This document shows, piece by piece, positions 36,380 to 47,459 of a stretch of DNA of 64,000 nucleotides (its first letter is position 1; every line of letters starts with the position of its first letter). This stretch comes from Pochonia chlamydosporia 170 (lineage: Eukaryota > Ascomycota > Sordariomycetes > Hypocreales > Clavicipitaceae). Below the pieces are notes generated by a model, which worked only from the letters and a program-made list of their open reading frames with translations, was not told the origin of the DNA and searched no databases. Location: NCBI RefSeq assembly GCF_001653235.2, contig NC_035790.1, positions 310,001 to 374,000 of the forward strand, read 5' to 3'. Made by a program: the position numbers and the translations under genes.

Positions 36380-39300
36380 GGCATCAAGTTGGTACCTGTA
36401 TAGACTGTGATTTTGGTTCGGCGTGCGCCCGCTCTTGGTGTTTAGCCTAGCTGTCCCGGTTTGACCTAGCAGGCCGCGTTGATCTTATATAAGAGACACG
36501 CAGAGGCGGACACGGTTAGCTGCGGCGCGAGTCCTCGACGAGCGATGCAGATACGACTTATGCCGGTCACGAAGCGACGGACTCGCGACCCAACGCTGAC
36601 ACTGACGAGTTATAATTTATTCGATTCGCTCAAGCTGTCAGCAATGCCCCAGAAAGGTACTAGCATGGAGATAATGGAAAGGTCTAGGCCTGCACCAAAG
36701 CGTGTGGGAGCACAAGGACGATTTGGACCTTCCCAATCGAGTCGTGGCAAAGGATGTTTTGTTTGCTCACTGTTGGCTTGGCGGTGTCAAAATCCCCTCA
36801 ATTTACCACGCGAAATCAGCGACCACGCGAGCCTCACAGGCCACCTACTGCTACTGGCTTTAATGCCAATTTCCAAGAGGCAAAATGAGAGGCTGGCTCA
36901 CCAAGGTTAACGGACTAGAGAAACATAGAAGCCATCTGCAAGATCCCAATGTTCTGTGAGAACGCTCACTTACAAGGGCAGCTGAGTCTGGTCTATTAAT
37001 GCCAGCATCAATCAATTATGCATAAATTTTAAGGTTGTGGGCTCAGTGTGGGGCAACTTCATTGGCGTCAACTGGTCAAACTGGGCTGTTCAGGTCTGGT
37101 GCCACTCCTCCCTTTGGTGTCTGGTGTCCAAGATGGGGGTTCAGTGTGCCATCCATCAAAATTTGGCAAGATTCGAGAAGCAAGTACGGTCAATACGCGC
37201 AGGTGCTTTTGTTCAAGACGCCACATAAGGTGCTCCGTCAGTCGAGTCTAATATAAGGCACATGGCCAGCCAAGCCCAAAACAAGTCCGTCTAGGATAGC
37301 AAATCGACCATTCAGATAGATTATCCCCAGCCTTTCATTTGATTGTGCGACCCCCAACCGAGCTTTTGCGTAAGCGTGCATTTCCCCGCCCCAGGTTTGA
37401 TCAGCAATGCCAGAAACGGCTAATCACCCTGGAAGATCAGACTACTCTCGCTATCACTTCATGGACAGCCCTTGTTACTCCAGAATGAGGAGACGGCTAG
37501 AGCAATAGACCCAGAATGCCCTTACCTTTGGCTAACCGAGTTTATGGGGAAACTCTGATGTCGAAGTGCAGGGTGGCGACCTCTCCTGGCTCCGCAAAAC
37601 GCAGGACTCTGTTGGCTCAAAGGGCATTCGAGAGTTGAACCAACGGCGCACTAAGCTAGAAATAACATTGAAGAATTTTGGAGGAGGTCAATTGAAACAT
37701 TAGGTAGTGGTCGTAGGTCGCGAAAAGGCTTTGGCGATGCCGCGTCTTGGATTCCGATATACTGAAACGACTTTAGAGAATCGACAGAAGAAATCTTCCG
37801 ACCTTGTGACTGCGTAACCTGACAACCCAATGCCAGTTCTTGCGTGTGTCCGGGTTATACATCAAAGAAAATGATCGCCAGCACATTTGACCTGGAAAAT
37901 GGAACACTCCGCGAGTGAAGAGAGTGAGTCTTGGTTATTCGTTGACGCTGCTGTTGAACACAAACTATTGTGGCACAGCAAGTATGGCTATTGCTTAATT
38001 GCGCCTCAGTCTCCAAATAGTAGGATGTCAACAGATATAACTAAGACCGTCTCCCTACATGGGCAGAGCGTTCCGACTTGGGCCAAGTGACATGGCAGTT
38101 ATTTCTCTTTAGTATAGGACGTCATCTTTAGGAAGCAAATCCTGATGGTAAATTTACAACTTGCTACTATGGACATCTTTTAAAATTTGCTCGTTCTAGC
38201 ATGGTATCACCGTGAAGACGGCGAGAGTTATAGCCGCCAAAGTGATTCCCAGGGAATAGACAAGACCTCTTACCATTACGATACTGGCCATAATTAAACT
38301 CATTTAACAGGACCTGGAAGACAGGCAGCCCACCGACATGCTCCTACAGGCCATGATTTGACATTGCAGCCTGGTTCTTGGGAAGCTCCACGCCCGTGAA
38401 ATGCTATAGCATTCAGGGAATTCCTCGCATACTAGATATATCTAGAGCCACTTGGAAAAATAGATCAAGCTCATTATACTAACTGCATGATGCTTCTACA
38501 TTAAACGTCGAGAAGGCATAGAAACGTGACAGGAGAGATGCTGTAAAATGGCTCTAGGGTGACCTTCGTTTCGTGCTTGGTCGCTAAGTTTAATATCATG
38601 ACTTTACCACTTCCTTTGCTAATGCCCATACTGTATGTGATAGGAGGCAAAGAGCGTCATTTTGCTCCTGCAAATGGTTCTATTAAGCTTCAATGTTCTG
38701 CATGATCCCTACGTAGAATGAAGAGCCAGGCGAGACAGAGCTCCAAAAGATGCAAGCCGCGTCATGCAATCTAATTTCTTGTCGCCCTTGGGGCAAATGA
38801 GAGACGATAAAGCTGCAGTTACTAAGTGCAATCCTTTTGCAGCTGCGAAATTTAGGTCGCCTTTCCTTCTTCTTAGGCTGCTGCTAGTGATCTGTTTACC
38901 TTCTTCTCTGTAACCCTCCTATCACATTCAACACTTTCAAGCTGTTGGACTTGATCCCTTCTGATCCCCTAGCCGGAAGGACTTGCAGCTAGCTCATTCT
39001 CCTGCAACGGGCTGTTGGCATAAAGACTAAGCCAGAGAGTATTCGATGGTTTAGCTAGCCTATTTTTGTTTGGTCGCGTAGTTGCCAAAATCGGCTATTT
39101 GAGGACGAGCTAAACAAAGGCTTCAGAATAACCATATGCATTATTTATTTGCAAACTTAAAACGGAGGGTCTAACGCATTGTAACTTGGTTGAGACTTTT
39201 ATGTCACATAAAGCCTTAGTAAAACTCCAGCACATGGTATAACATCTCTTCTCTATAGATGTTGTGATCTTCATATGGGCACATACCCAGCTAAACAAAA

Positions 39301-40741
39301 GTTTAACTCGTATCAAAGTTATAATAAAAGCTACTACGCCATGTGAACAAGCATATGCGATTAGAAATATTACTCGAAATGTTATCATTGGTATTTTGCG
39401 GGAAGAACACCCATTGCTGAGAATGCGAGGTTCAAGTTCAGAAAACCCCTCCCCCAAATATAAAGGGCGACAGCTGTCAAAAAAGAGGGAAGACAGTTAA
39501 AGTGAAGTTGGCAGCAGCAGCTATATACATTCCAGAAAATTAAACAGGGACGATCCAAGTGGCCCTTCCCCAGCATTTGAGTTTGAAGTTATCATCCAGG
39601 GCTGCCAACTGCTTCAGAAGCTTGGAGTGTCTATATTGTACATACAATCTTACACCTCATGAGAAGTATGTAGTCGTTTTAACTCCAGAAACAAGTCTTA
39701 AAACGCTTTGGATGAGTATCAAAAGAATTGACTGCGGGAGAGGATTTGGGCTAGCTTTCCGGCTGCCTGCCGTGGTTGGGAAACGGAAGAAAACGTAGAG
39801 AAAGAGAAATACGACATCGAGGCTCGCAACCCATGACATCACTAGATGATACGGCAACTTCTAACACGTGCAGGTTGAGTTCAACAGGTCTCATGGAATC
39901 TCGGCGAGTAACAGAGAGAATCTCGCCACCGTAGACCGTTTGCCAATAACCAGCATGCTGCCTACATGATGGCAGCTTTTAAGTGGTTCGTTATATTCGT
40001 ATAGCACGAAAACATGCCAAGAAAGCACTGGGCAACAAGCCACTGATATGGATTTGTGAGAATACATCAATACTAAAAAAAACCCAGACACGGGGAAACC
40101 AGGAGTGTAGTCTGGGGTCAGGCTCCGGAAAATGGACCAAGGATTGTCAGCCCAACAAGGTCGACTCAGGTCACAGCCCACAGATCCGTACAAGCAAACC
40201 CAGTTACCCGCCTCGCTCATGTCTTTAAGCGACCTGGAAGGAAATGACCCAGCCGTTTCCCCGGCTGAACGCAAGACCAGGTAAGGCAAGGCACATGCCA
40301 AAAAGTTGTTGCGGACCGGGACAGTAGAGAGATTCCGAATGGGTTGGGTTGTGGCAGCAGCATTCCGGCGCATTATTCTACTTTGGGGTGTCGTACTGAT
40401 CTCGAAGCGGAGCGCGATGGTGGGGATCACCAATAAAACAGGCTTTTTGCCATGGACCGAAGAAGGTTGACCCATTTCTGGGTTCAATGTTACCTGTTGG
40501 GACATGGGGCGAGTCTGACTGTAATGTCAAGTGCTTGCCAATATTAATATGCACGTCAAAATACAATCTGGGTACAAAACCTCACCCAGGCTCCTCCTCA
40601 TTGCCCCGGAAAATTTCTACCCCAACTTTCGTTCTTGACACTTGCTATAAAAAGCCAACGGAAGCTTCACAAGACCAGACGTTGCCATCACCCGATAACT
40701 TCATCAATTACCTGTAGCCTACTTTTGTCTACATCGCCAAC
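36380..40741. other. 4.4-kb gene-poor region
   Basis: No credible gene. It is AT-rich in places (38.1-39.9 kb) with many stop codons in all frames. The longest ORF (minus, 39891-40505, 204 codons) has no motif and overlaps the promoter of the CFEM gene. A 36-bp stretch at 38025-38060 resembles 49688-49723 at both DNA and protein level (see findings). The last 100 bp, with CTATAAAAAG at 40643-40652, is a plausible TATA region for the CFEM gene. Confidence 0.4.
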
Positions 40742-41273
40742 ATGAAGTTCATTACTCTTGCGTCTTTGGCAATGGCCACTGTAGCTGTCGGCCAGAGTCT
40801 CGCTGATCTGCCCAGCTGCGCCCTTCCCTGCCTCAATGACGCAGTGAAGCAAAGCACAACCTGCTCCGCGACCGACGTGGCTTGCATTTGCAAGAAGTTT
40901 GACGCTATTCAGGGTGCTGCTGCCGGATGTATTCTGAAGGCCTGTGGCCAAGATGTTGCTCTCAGTAAGTTCACCTTCCGCCTCCGAATTGGGGCCTCAA
41001 AACTCTGACACACATAACTCAGACAAGGTCCTTCCCGCAACTCAAAAGCTTTGCGCAAACGCCGGCAGTGGTAGCGGCACCGGCAAGCCTGAGCCTACTA
41101 CAGCTCAACAACCAACTTCAACTGGCACTGTCGCGCCTGTCCCTGAGCCTACTGAAGAGCCCACGCCTACAACCGGCTCCCCAACCTCGCCTCCCGTTGT
41201 CACAGCTGGAGCCGCCGCTTTCGCCCCTATGGGCGGCCTCGCCATGTTGGCGGCTGCCGTTCTGGCATTGTAA
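40742..41273 (+). CDS. CFEM-domain GPI-anchored cell-surface protein
   Basis: Exons 40742-40964 and 41023-41273 sum to 474 nt, 157 aa. Signal peptide (MKFITLASLAMATVAVGQ), then a CFEM domain with all eight cysteines (C26, C30, C41, C48, C50, C63, C68, C85). The Asp just before C48 (D45, in SATDVACIC) is the residue that ligands heme iron in studied CFEM proteins. A Thr/Pro/Ser-rich stalk follows (PTTAQQPTSTGTVAPVPEPT), then a C-terminal hydrophobic tail (GGLAMLAAAVLAL) fitting a GPI-attachment signal. Likely role: heme/iron capture or surface interaction at the wall. The family is certain, the exact role is not. Confidence 0.93.
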
Positions 41274-41738
41274 GTGAGGAGGGATGGAGAAGAGAACGAC
41301 CGTGACGCGCGGTTGTGCTCGCTCGCATTTTGGGTTCTGGAACTAGGACATGATAGACTTTCTTTTGACGTTTGCCATGATACACAACACAAGGGAGACA
41401 AGAATTGGTTTAGTAGTTGCGCCTTGTTGTGCCAATGCTTCACGTTCTTCTCTGCCGGTAAATGGGCTTCGCTCACCACTATCTGGGGGCAGTAGGGTAT
41501 ATTCTTCTTCTTGTCTGTATTTACTCTGGAATTGCTTGCTGTAACACATGCATTCAATTTCCAAATTTTATTCATTTTGGGCTAGAAATACGCTAGATAT
41601 GATTTCTGGTGCTCGTAATAAATCAATGGTTTGGGAGTCTACACTTGGATATCTTAATTCTCTCTCTGGGTCTCAGTCTCAGTGTCATGGCTCACCCCAT
41701 CTCAACGACCACCAGGCGGCACACAATCTGCCGTCCCC

Positions 41739-41782
<44 letters not shown>

Positions 41783-42892
41783 TTTTCTAGCTTACTTGGG
41801 GGGGGAAACACCTCGCGTCGACTGTTGTGTGTTCATGTTCACATGCCCTTGCTCTCAGCATTCAACTTGGCATAAGCAATTTCATGTCGTCCGACGTCGA
41901 ACAAACATGGACCAGGGTTCGGATGGAGCAGCTTCCAAATCCAGTAAATCCTCCATGGAAAGGTGGCGTTGGGTGACATCAAAAGATGGATCCTTACCAG
42001 GGGGACCGCGCTCATGTCGAACCAACAGCAACATGGGCCCCCGGCCTCCGCGATCGACAACGCTTGGTGGCGGTTTCAAGGCCAATGATGTGCAATTTGC
42101 AGGTCGCTTATCTAATGCGACCCGTTGTATGTTCTAATTGAATAAGCTAGAAGGACCACACTTCCCACGTTGGACGGTCTCGGAAAGCCGGGGGTTTACG
42201 AAGCCAAGTTTTTCGCCCATGCGCACGCCCAGGAACCTGTCAGTTCGCCCACAACGCCTCCAGAAGCTCACAACGCCTTTGTGGCGGTGGCTGCTGAATG
42301 GCCGAGGGTTCAAATCTGTGCAGATTCTATGTGTACTGACATGTGAACTGAGGTGCTTGGGGTAGAGTGCATCTTCAAGTCGAAAGCAGGAATACAGTAC
42401 ACGCAGCCGATGAGGCCGCCCTGCCACGCCCACCCTGCTGTTGTATGCATTGTGGTAGCATTTGACATTAATGGTGGAAGGCATCGTGTTGCAGTTGTCC
42501 AACTTTAAATTTTTCGGAACCCTATCCCAGTGGTATTGGGTCTGGTTCCTCTGGTACGGAGTACAGGGGGCTTTGCCATCACCAAAAGTTGATACCTTAA
42601 CCATAAACCCCACGATCTGGGCGGCCGATGCTGCCGAGGTAATACTAAGCATGTATTTATTGACAAGTATTTTGAATTGTGTAAATATACGTCATATGAT
42701 TTCTTGTCATTTCTATGTGAATAATTGAACCGTTCAACTGGGAATACGTGGTTCTCAAAATCGAATCACCAATTCCAACGCCTCTAAAGGATCATTTCCG
42801 AACTCCTATGAATATCCCCAACGCCGCTAATTTACAAAACAAGGCTATCCGTGTATTCATGTCGCCCATGGGACATCATCATTGACCATCTG
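41274..42892. other. Intergenic spacer with a 37-base A run
   Basis: 1.6 kb between the CFEM gene and the convergent GT32 gene. It holds the poly-A run at 41743-41779. ORFs of 100-172 codons occur on both strands but show no family features. Confidence 0.4.
41743..41779. repeat. Homopolymer A37
   Basis: Thirty-seven consecutive A on the plus strand, preceded by CCGTCCCCATTT and followed by GGCTTTTC. No retroposon body or target-site duplication was recognised around it. Confidence 0.9.
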
Positions 42893-43120
42893 CTATTGAG
42901 GCTGGTCTTTAGGCTTTGCTTCAGCCTCTTTGCCCGGTTCCTCCTGAGGTTTGTCCTTTTGTTGAGCATCACCTTCTTTGCCAGGTTCAAGTTCCTTCTG
43001 CGGTTGGTCTTTCTGAGGCTGGTCTTTGGGCTGAGCTTCAGCTTCTTGACCAGGCTCCTTCTTAGCTTCGGCTTCTTTGCCCGGTTCTTCCTGAGGCTGA
43101 GGTTTGGGCTTCACCTCAGC
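42893..43120 (-). repeat. Coding repeat: EPGKEAEAKP/KDQPQ units in GT32 C terminus
   Basis: About six imperfect units rich in Glu, Lys, Pro and Gln form the C-terminal tail of the glycosyltransferase; the DNA shows matching near-tandem repeats. Confidence 0.75.
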
Positions 43121-44329
43121 TTCTTGGACCGGTGGTGGTGGTTGTAGTAATTTGAGGCGCTCCACGATAATCTTCTTCTTCTCAGCTTCCGGCAGCTTGT
43201 CAAACTCGGCAACGTCCTTGTCCCACTGCGCAACGCACTCAGCGTTCCAATTGCACTCCTCCACCTGTCCATAGGCAGGATGCCTGTAGCGACGGTGCTT
43301 ACTGGGCCAGTTGGATGCGTGATAGTGATGTTTCACAAGGGCGCCGCGAGACCCATGGTTGCCAGAGTCGGAGTGGCCTTGACCAGCACAAAAGGCCTCG
43401 ACTGTCAAGACAAGCACCCGGCCAACTACCTTGGACTCATCCAAGTTGTGAAAGTCGTCCCACGTAACCTTGGGACCTTGCGTCACCCTGTTCATTTCTT
43501 GCAGAACAGCCGTAGTAAAGGCTGATGGTCCGGTGCCTGTGATGACTTGGTCGAAATCCAGCTCCACCTTGCCAATCGGCACGCGCTGTTTTCTTGCGAC
43601 TGCTTTGAACCACTTCATGATGTTCTCAATGAGATGCAGCATGACCGGGTGCCGAGGTCGCGAAATAATGGTCCACTGGCAGAAAGATTGCGATTTTTGA
43701 CCCAGAATGTGGTGGTTGCGGAATTGCGGCATGTCGACCTCAACACCAACAATCAGGTCATAATCGTGCTCATCATGACGTTCGGGGATAAAACGGTGGA
43801 ATGGCTTGATGGCCTCGACATCAATATCCGCGTAGATACCGCCTTCAGCATATAATATCATGTATCGCAAAAGATCGGCTTTTATAATTCGTAGGTTGAC
43901 ATTTCGGTAAAACTCGACGATGTCCGGGCGATTGAAGCCATCTGGGCCGAAATGCTGCTCAACATATGTCATATCGCTGGCATCGGTAATGACCTCGTAG
44001 CGCATTTGAGGATTTTGTTTCACCCATGTCATGGCTCTTGCCGTTTCCGTGATGCCAAAGAGCAGCGGATCAATTTTCCACGTCTGCCATACCTTTTGGG
44101 GGAATGTGCTTCCTGGAAGCTTCTTCCGGGGCGCTTCCGACTTTGCCAGCATGCTGACTGGACTGGGAAATAAGAAAAGAACATCGAGGTTGAGTAAGAT
44201 GATGAGAAAGAAGATGCATCCTAGGTAAATGGGAAGACATTTCCGGATCTTTTTGGGCAGCGAGACGCTCCTCAACTTGGGCAATAGAGTTCCCCGAAAG
44301 GAGATTTTGACTGGCGGCCGCTTCTCCAT
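42893..44329 (-). CDS. Type II membrane glycosyltransferase, GT32 (OCH1-like), with repetitive charged tail
   Basis: Golgi-type glycosyltransferase. Single exon; the start is the ATG at 44329 (MEKRPPVK), giving 478 aa. An in-frame ATG at 44461 would add 44 residues with no sign of function. A basic cytosolic tail is followed by a membrane anchor (CLPIYLGCIFFLIILLNLDV), then the GT32 catalytic part: IPQKVWQTWK-like block (TFPQKVWQTWK), KADLLRYMILYAEGGIYADI and DVE, giving the DxD sugar-nucleotide/metal motif, then HHILGQK. The last 70 residues are a low-complexity tail of imperfect EPGKEAEAKP and KDQPQ units, unusual for the family. Probably adds a hexose to cell-surface glycans; donor and acceptor are unknown. 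Confidence 0.9.
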   Translation of the reverse strand: MEKRPPVKISFRGTLLPKLRSVSLPKKIRKCLPIYLGCIFFLIILLNLDVLFLFPSPVSMLAKSEAPRKKLPGSTFPQKVWQTWKIDPLLFGITETARAMTWVKQNPQMRYEVITDASDMTYVEQHFGPDGFNRPDIVEFYRNVNLRIIKADLLRYMILYAEGGIYADIDVEAIKPFHRFIPERHDEHDYDLIVGVEVDMPQFRNHHILGQKSQSFCQWTIISRPRHPVMLHLIENIMKWFKAVARKQRVPIGKVELDFDQVITGTGPSAFTTAVLQEMNRVTQGPKVTWDDFHNLDESKVVGRVLVLTVEAFCAGQGHSDSGNHGSRGALVKHHYHASNWPSKHRRYRHPAYGQVEECNWNAECVAQWDKDVAEFDKLPEAEKKKIIVERLKLLQPPPPVQEAEVKPKPQPQEEPGKEAEAKKEPGQEAEAQPKDQPQKDQPQKELEPGKEGDAQQKDKPQEEPGKEAEAKPKDQPQ

Positions 44330-45935
44330 GGTTAGAGATTTTGGCCAGTCAGACTGGCGGTGCCTGTTTGTTGTTGATTGTGAGTTGAACTTGGAGGCGA
44401 TTGTTAAATTGACTGGTAATGCCTTTCCTAGAACATGATTGGAGTTGCTACTCTTGCACAAAATGAAAGGAAGTAGTGAGTCCTAGGAACAATCAATGAT
44501 GAATGGATACAGAGTCAAGCTGCGAATAAAAAAAATGACCGAGAGTGCTTTTTGGTCTTGTGCAAGTTGGCAGTCAGAATGTGGGGCAATGGAGCATTGA
44601 ATTGACAGAATCAAATGCTCGTGACAGTCAAAAGGACTTGACATGACTTGACTAGACAACTCAATTGCCTGCCGTTCTCTTCCTTGCCTTGCCTTGCTTG
44701 TGCAATACACCCGAAGTCGTCAAGTGGCAATCGAATTTGACCAGACCAGACTTGACCAGATTTGACTCCAGTCAAATTGACCCCAGGACTAAATCCCCAT
44801 GTAAGCTGTTTCGGGTCATGCCGCGCTTGCAAGATGCTGGCTGGATGGGTTGTCTTGCAAACCTGGACTGATTGACCTGGCCAAGTCAAGTCAAGCCAAG
44901 CCAAATTTGACTTGTCGAACCAGACCAGATTGCCATGCAGACAAAACTTGACTTTCTGCAGTCAGCAGCTCGACAAGGCACCGTCAAACGTGTGCCTTGA
45001 TCGACGGCGCCATGGATGTAAAGGGTTCGTTCTCCGGCCCACACATTGTCGTCTATCCACATTCTCTCGGATGACATGGCCGTTTGTTCACATCTTGACG
45101 AGTCTTGACTCTTCCACTATCCCGGCCCTTCCAGTAAAGTCGCAGGAATCTTCCGTCAAAGGATGGTGGTGTCACTCTCGGCGGAGGCACATGAAATGGA
45201 AAAGTCATTTGATGTCCACCAACACACAGAATTGTCCATGTTGTACAAGTTGGATGCCTCGGTCTGGTCAAATTTACTCAATCAAATGCCCCGTCAATGT
45301 CGTCAAGTTCCAAGCTGCGTGTTTCACCTTCAATGTTCACCCTTCTCCATTGCTTGCTTGCTTGCCACTCACCCCCCTTGACGACTCCGATCAAATGCTT
45401 TTTGGATGGACGGCCCCGGATTTCAGTGTACTGCATGAATGTACCTGATATCTCCCCAAACTCCCCGAGATTTGTTTGCCTTGGAACCCTCATGAACAGG
45501 AACACCCCCTGTTCCCGTGGCTTGCAAGAGTTCCCACAGACACTGCCGACTCCACACACACCAGACAGACCAACCGACCTTGACTTGATCAAGATGGATA
45601 CATTCTTCAATGGCTGTGCTTGGCTCTTAGGGGGTGCATGTGCTCTATGTCCCGTATGAACATTTTCGTCAGTGCTGCGACCCAGAGTAAGCTGAATGAG
45701 TTTCCTGAACAAAGCGGCACGTTTGGGATATTGCATCTACACAAGACTTGGCTTCATTCTTATACTCCCCTACTCTCTTTTCTGTCCTTGAAATTTCCTT
45801 CATCATCTGTCTGGTGACGATTCCATATACATACCCTTGAGCAGGGGTAAACTCGACTATGAATGCGCCCGCATAACCATAACGGCAGACGACAACTACT
45901 GAAAAATCGCCCTCTCAACCTGTGGGGTGATAAAC
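44330..45935. other. Spacer with TTGAC/CCAGACC words between GT32 and acyltransferase genes
   Basis: 1.6 kb divergent spacer containing both promoters. From 44640 to 45300 there are many TTGACTTG, CAAGTCAAG and GACCAGACC words, a CAAGT/CAAGC pentamer run (about 44881-44903) and a perfect 18-bp palindrome at 44760-44777. The ORFs here are shadows of this low complexity. Confidence 0.45.
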
Positions 45936-47459
45936 ATGCCAAGCCATCATTCACCAGCCATTCTAGACCACGATGGCTTCGAACCAGCCTTGCTAAACGT
46001 CGACCCCGAAGCGGCAGCAGCCGACGCGTTATGCCCAGCATCCTGGAAGCCCGTCAATAGCCTCAAGGCAACATCAAGATTGTCGAACCTCAAATCGTGG
46101 TTAACACCAGAGACGTGGACTCATCGACCGAAAAGTTTGCACCCAACCGCATACCTCGATGGCCTTCGTGGTGTTGCCGCGCTCCTGGTTTATTGGCATC
46201 ACCACGTACTGTGGGTTCACAACATTGACAGGTTAGCGCAAAACGGCATTTTCGAAAACAGCTTTGGATATGGCGATAAATATCACTTTGCTGCCTTGCC
46301 TGGAATTCGAATTCTCTTCTCCGGTGGCCATTTCGCAGTATCAACGTTTTTCGTGCTCTCTGGCTATGTGCTTTCCATAAAACCGCTAAAACTGATCGAA
46401 AATGAAGACCTCGTCGGCTTGGTCAATCATCTGGGGTCAGCAGTCTTCAGGCGCTGGCTGCGTCTCTTTCTCCCCGTCGCAGCAACAATAATCCTGTATG
46501 CAACTTCATGGCACCTTTTTGGTATCTGGGTCGACGGCGGGAAACCTCAGGGCAACTGGTTTGACGAGATGTGGTTTCTCTACTGCGAGTTCAAAAACTT
46601 CAGTTTTATCTTCAAAGAGGGAGGTGTTCCCTGGCTCTCCTACAATATGCACGTCTGGTCGATTCCCGTGGAGTTCAAAGGCTCCATGGTTGTTTTTGCA
46701 TCTCTCCTGGCTTTTTCGCAATGCCATCGACAAGCACGCCTCTGGTGTCAAATCGGTCTTATATTCTACTTCATGTACATTGCTGACGGCTGGTACTGCG
46801 CAATGTTCGTTTCGGGCATGTTATTATGCTATTTGGATCTTTTGGCGGTACTCAACAAGCTGCCAGACATTTTGACTCGACTTAGACCTTACAAGACGGT
46901 CATCTGCTACCATATGCTGGTCCTCGCCATCTATCTGGGCGGAGTGCCCTGCGAGAATCGTGAGGTGGATCAACTTGCTCGCAATCGCGGCTGGTACTTT
47001 CTCTCATTCTTAAAGCCACAAGCTGTCTTTGACTATAAGTGGTTTTACCTCTTCTGGGCTGCAACTCTTCTCGTCAGCTCAGTGTCAAACATTACCTGGC
47101 TGAGGCGGGCTTTTGAAGCTCGCGTCTGCCAGTACCTTGGGCGTGTATCATTTGCCCTCTATCTTGTTCATGGACCGATATTATGGACTCTAGGGGACCG
47201 GTTCTACGCAGCCGTTGGCTTTAGGGGCAAGGCGCAAATGGAACACATCCCTCAATGGGTTGATAAGTTTGTGCTACCACAGGCAGGTCCCGTGGGACTC
47301 GAATTTGCCTTTCTCTTACCGCACTTTGTCCTATTACCCTTGACATTGTTTGTAGCAGACTTTGTGACCAAGGCCATTGACAAGCCTAGCGTCCAGTTTG
47401 CGGCTTGGTTATATGCAAAATCACAAGGGGGCATGCCAAACAAGCAATTGAGATCATAG
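45936..47459 (+). CDS. Acyltransferase 3 family integral membrane protein
   Basis: O-acyltransferase of the AT3 family, which transfers acetyl or other acyl groups to sugars or other membrane-face substrates. Single exon; with the start at MPSHHSP (45936) it is 507 aa, and an ATG at 45927 adds three residues. After a soluble N-terminal segment of about 70 residues comes the family block TAYLDGLRGVAALLVYWHHH, with the key Arg and His residues, then STFFVLSGYVLSIKP and RRWLRLFLPVAA. The motif MHVWSIPVEFKGSM and about ten hydrophobic segments follow, ending in LVHGPILWTLGDRF and further membrane spans. It is divergent from the GT32 gene, so it could acylate a glycan made by that enzyme (inference). 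Confidence 0.92.
   Translation: MPSHHSPAILDHDGFEPALLNVDPEAAAADALCPASWKPVNSLKATSRLSNLKSWLTPETWTHRPKSLHPTAYLDGLRGVAALLVYWHHHVLWVHNIDRLAQNGIFENSFGYGDKYHFAALPGIRILFSGGHFAVSTFFVLSGYVLSIKPLKLIENEDLVGLVNHLGSAVFRRWLRLFLPVAATIILYATSWHLFGIWVDGGKPQGNWFDEMWFLYCEFKNFSFIFKEGGVPWLSYNMHVWSIPVEFKGSMVVFASLLAFSQCHRQARLWCQIGLIFYFMYIADGWYCAMFVSGMLLCYLDLLAVLNKLPDILTRLRPYKTVICYHMLVLAIYLGGVPCENREVDQLARNRGWYFLSFLKPQAVFDYKWFYLFWAATLLVSSVSNITWLRRAFEARVCQYLGRVSFALYLVHGPILWTLGDRFYAAVGFRGKAQMEHIPQWVDKFVLPQAGPVGLEFAFLLPHFVLLPLTLFVADFVTKAIDKPSVQFAAWLYAKSQGGMPNKQLRS

Noticed and set aside
39891..40505. 204-codon ORF on the minus strand upstream of the CFEM gene
   Set aside because: No motif, composition looks random, and it covers the CFEM promoter; no splice extension gives a recognisable protein.
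42307..42316. GGTTCAAATC, a tRNA B-box-like string
   Set aside because: The flanks do not form a T-stem and no A-box or acceptor stem lies at the right distance.
42134..42652. 172-codon ORF on the minus strand in the CFEM-GT32 spacer
   Set aside because: No family features, and a plus-strand ORF overlaps it.
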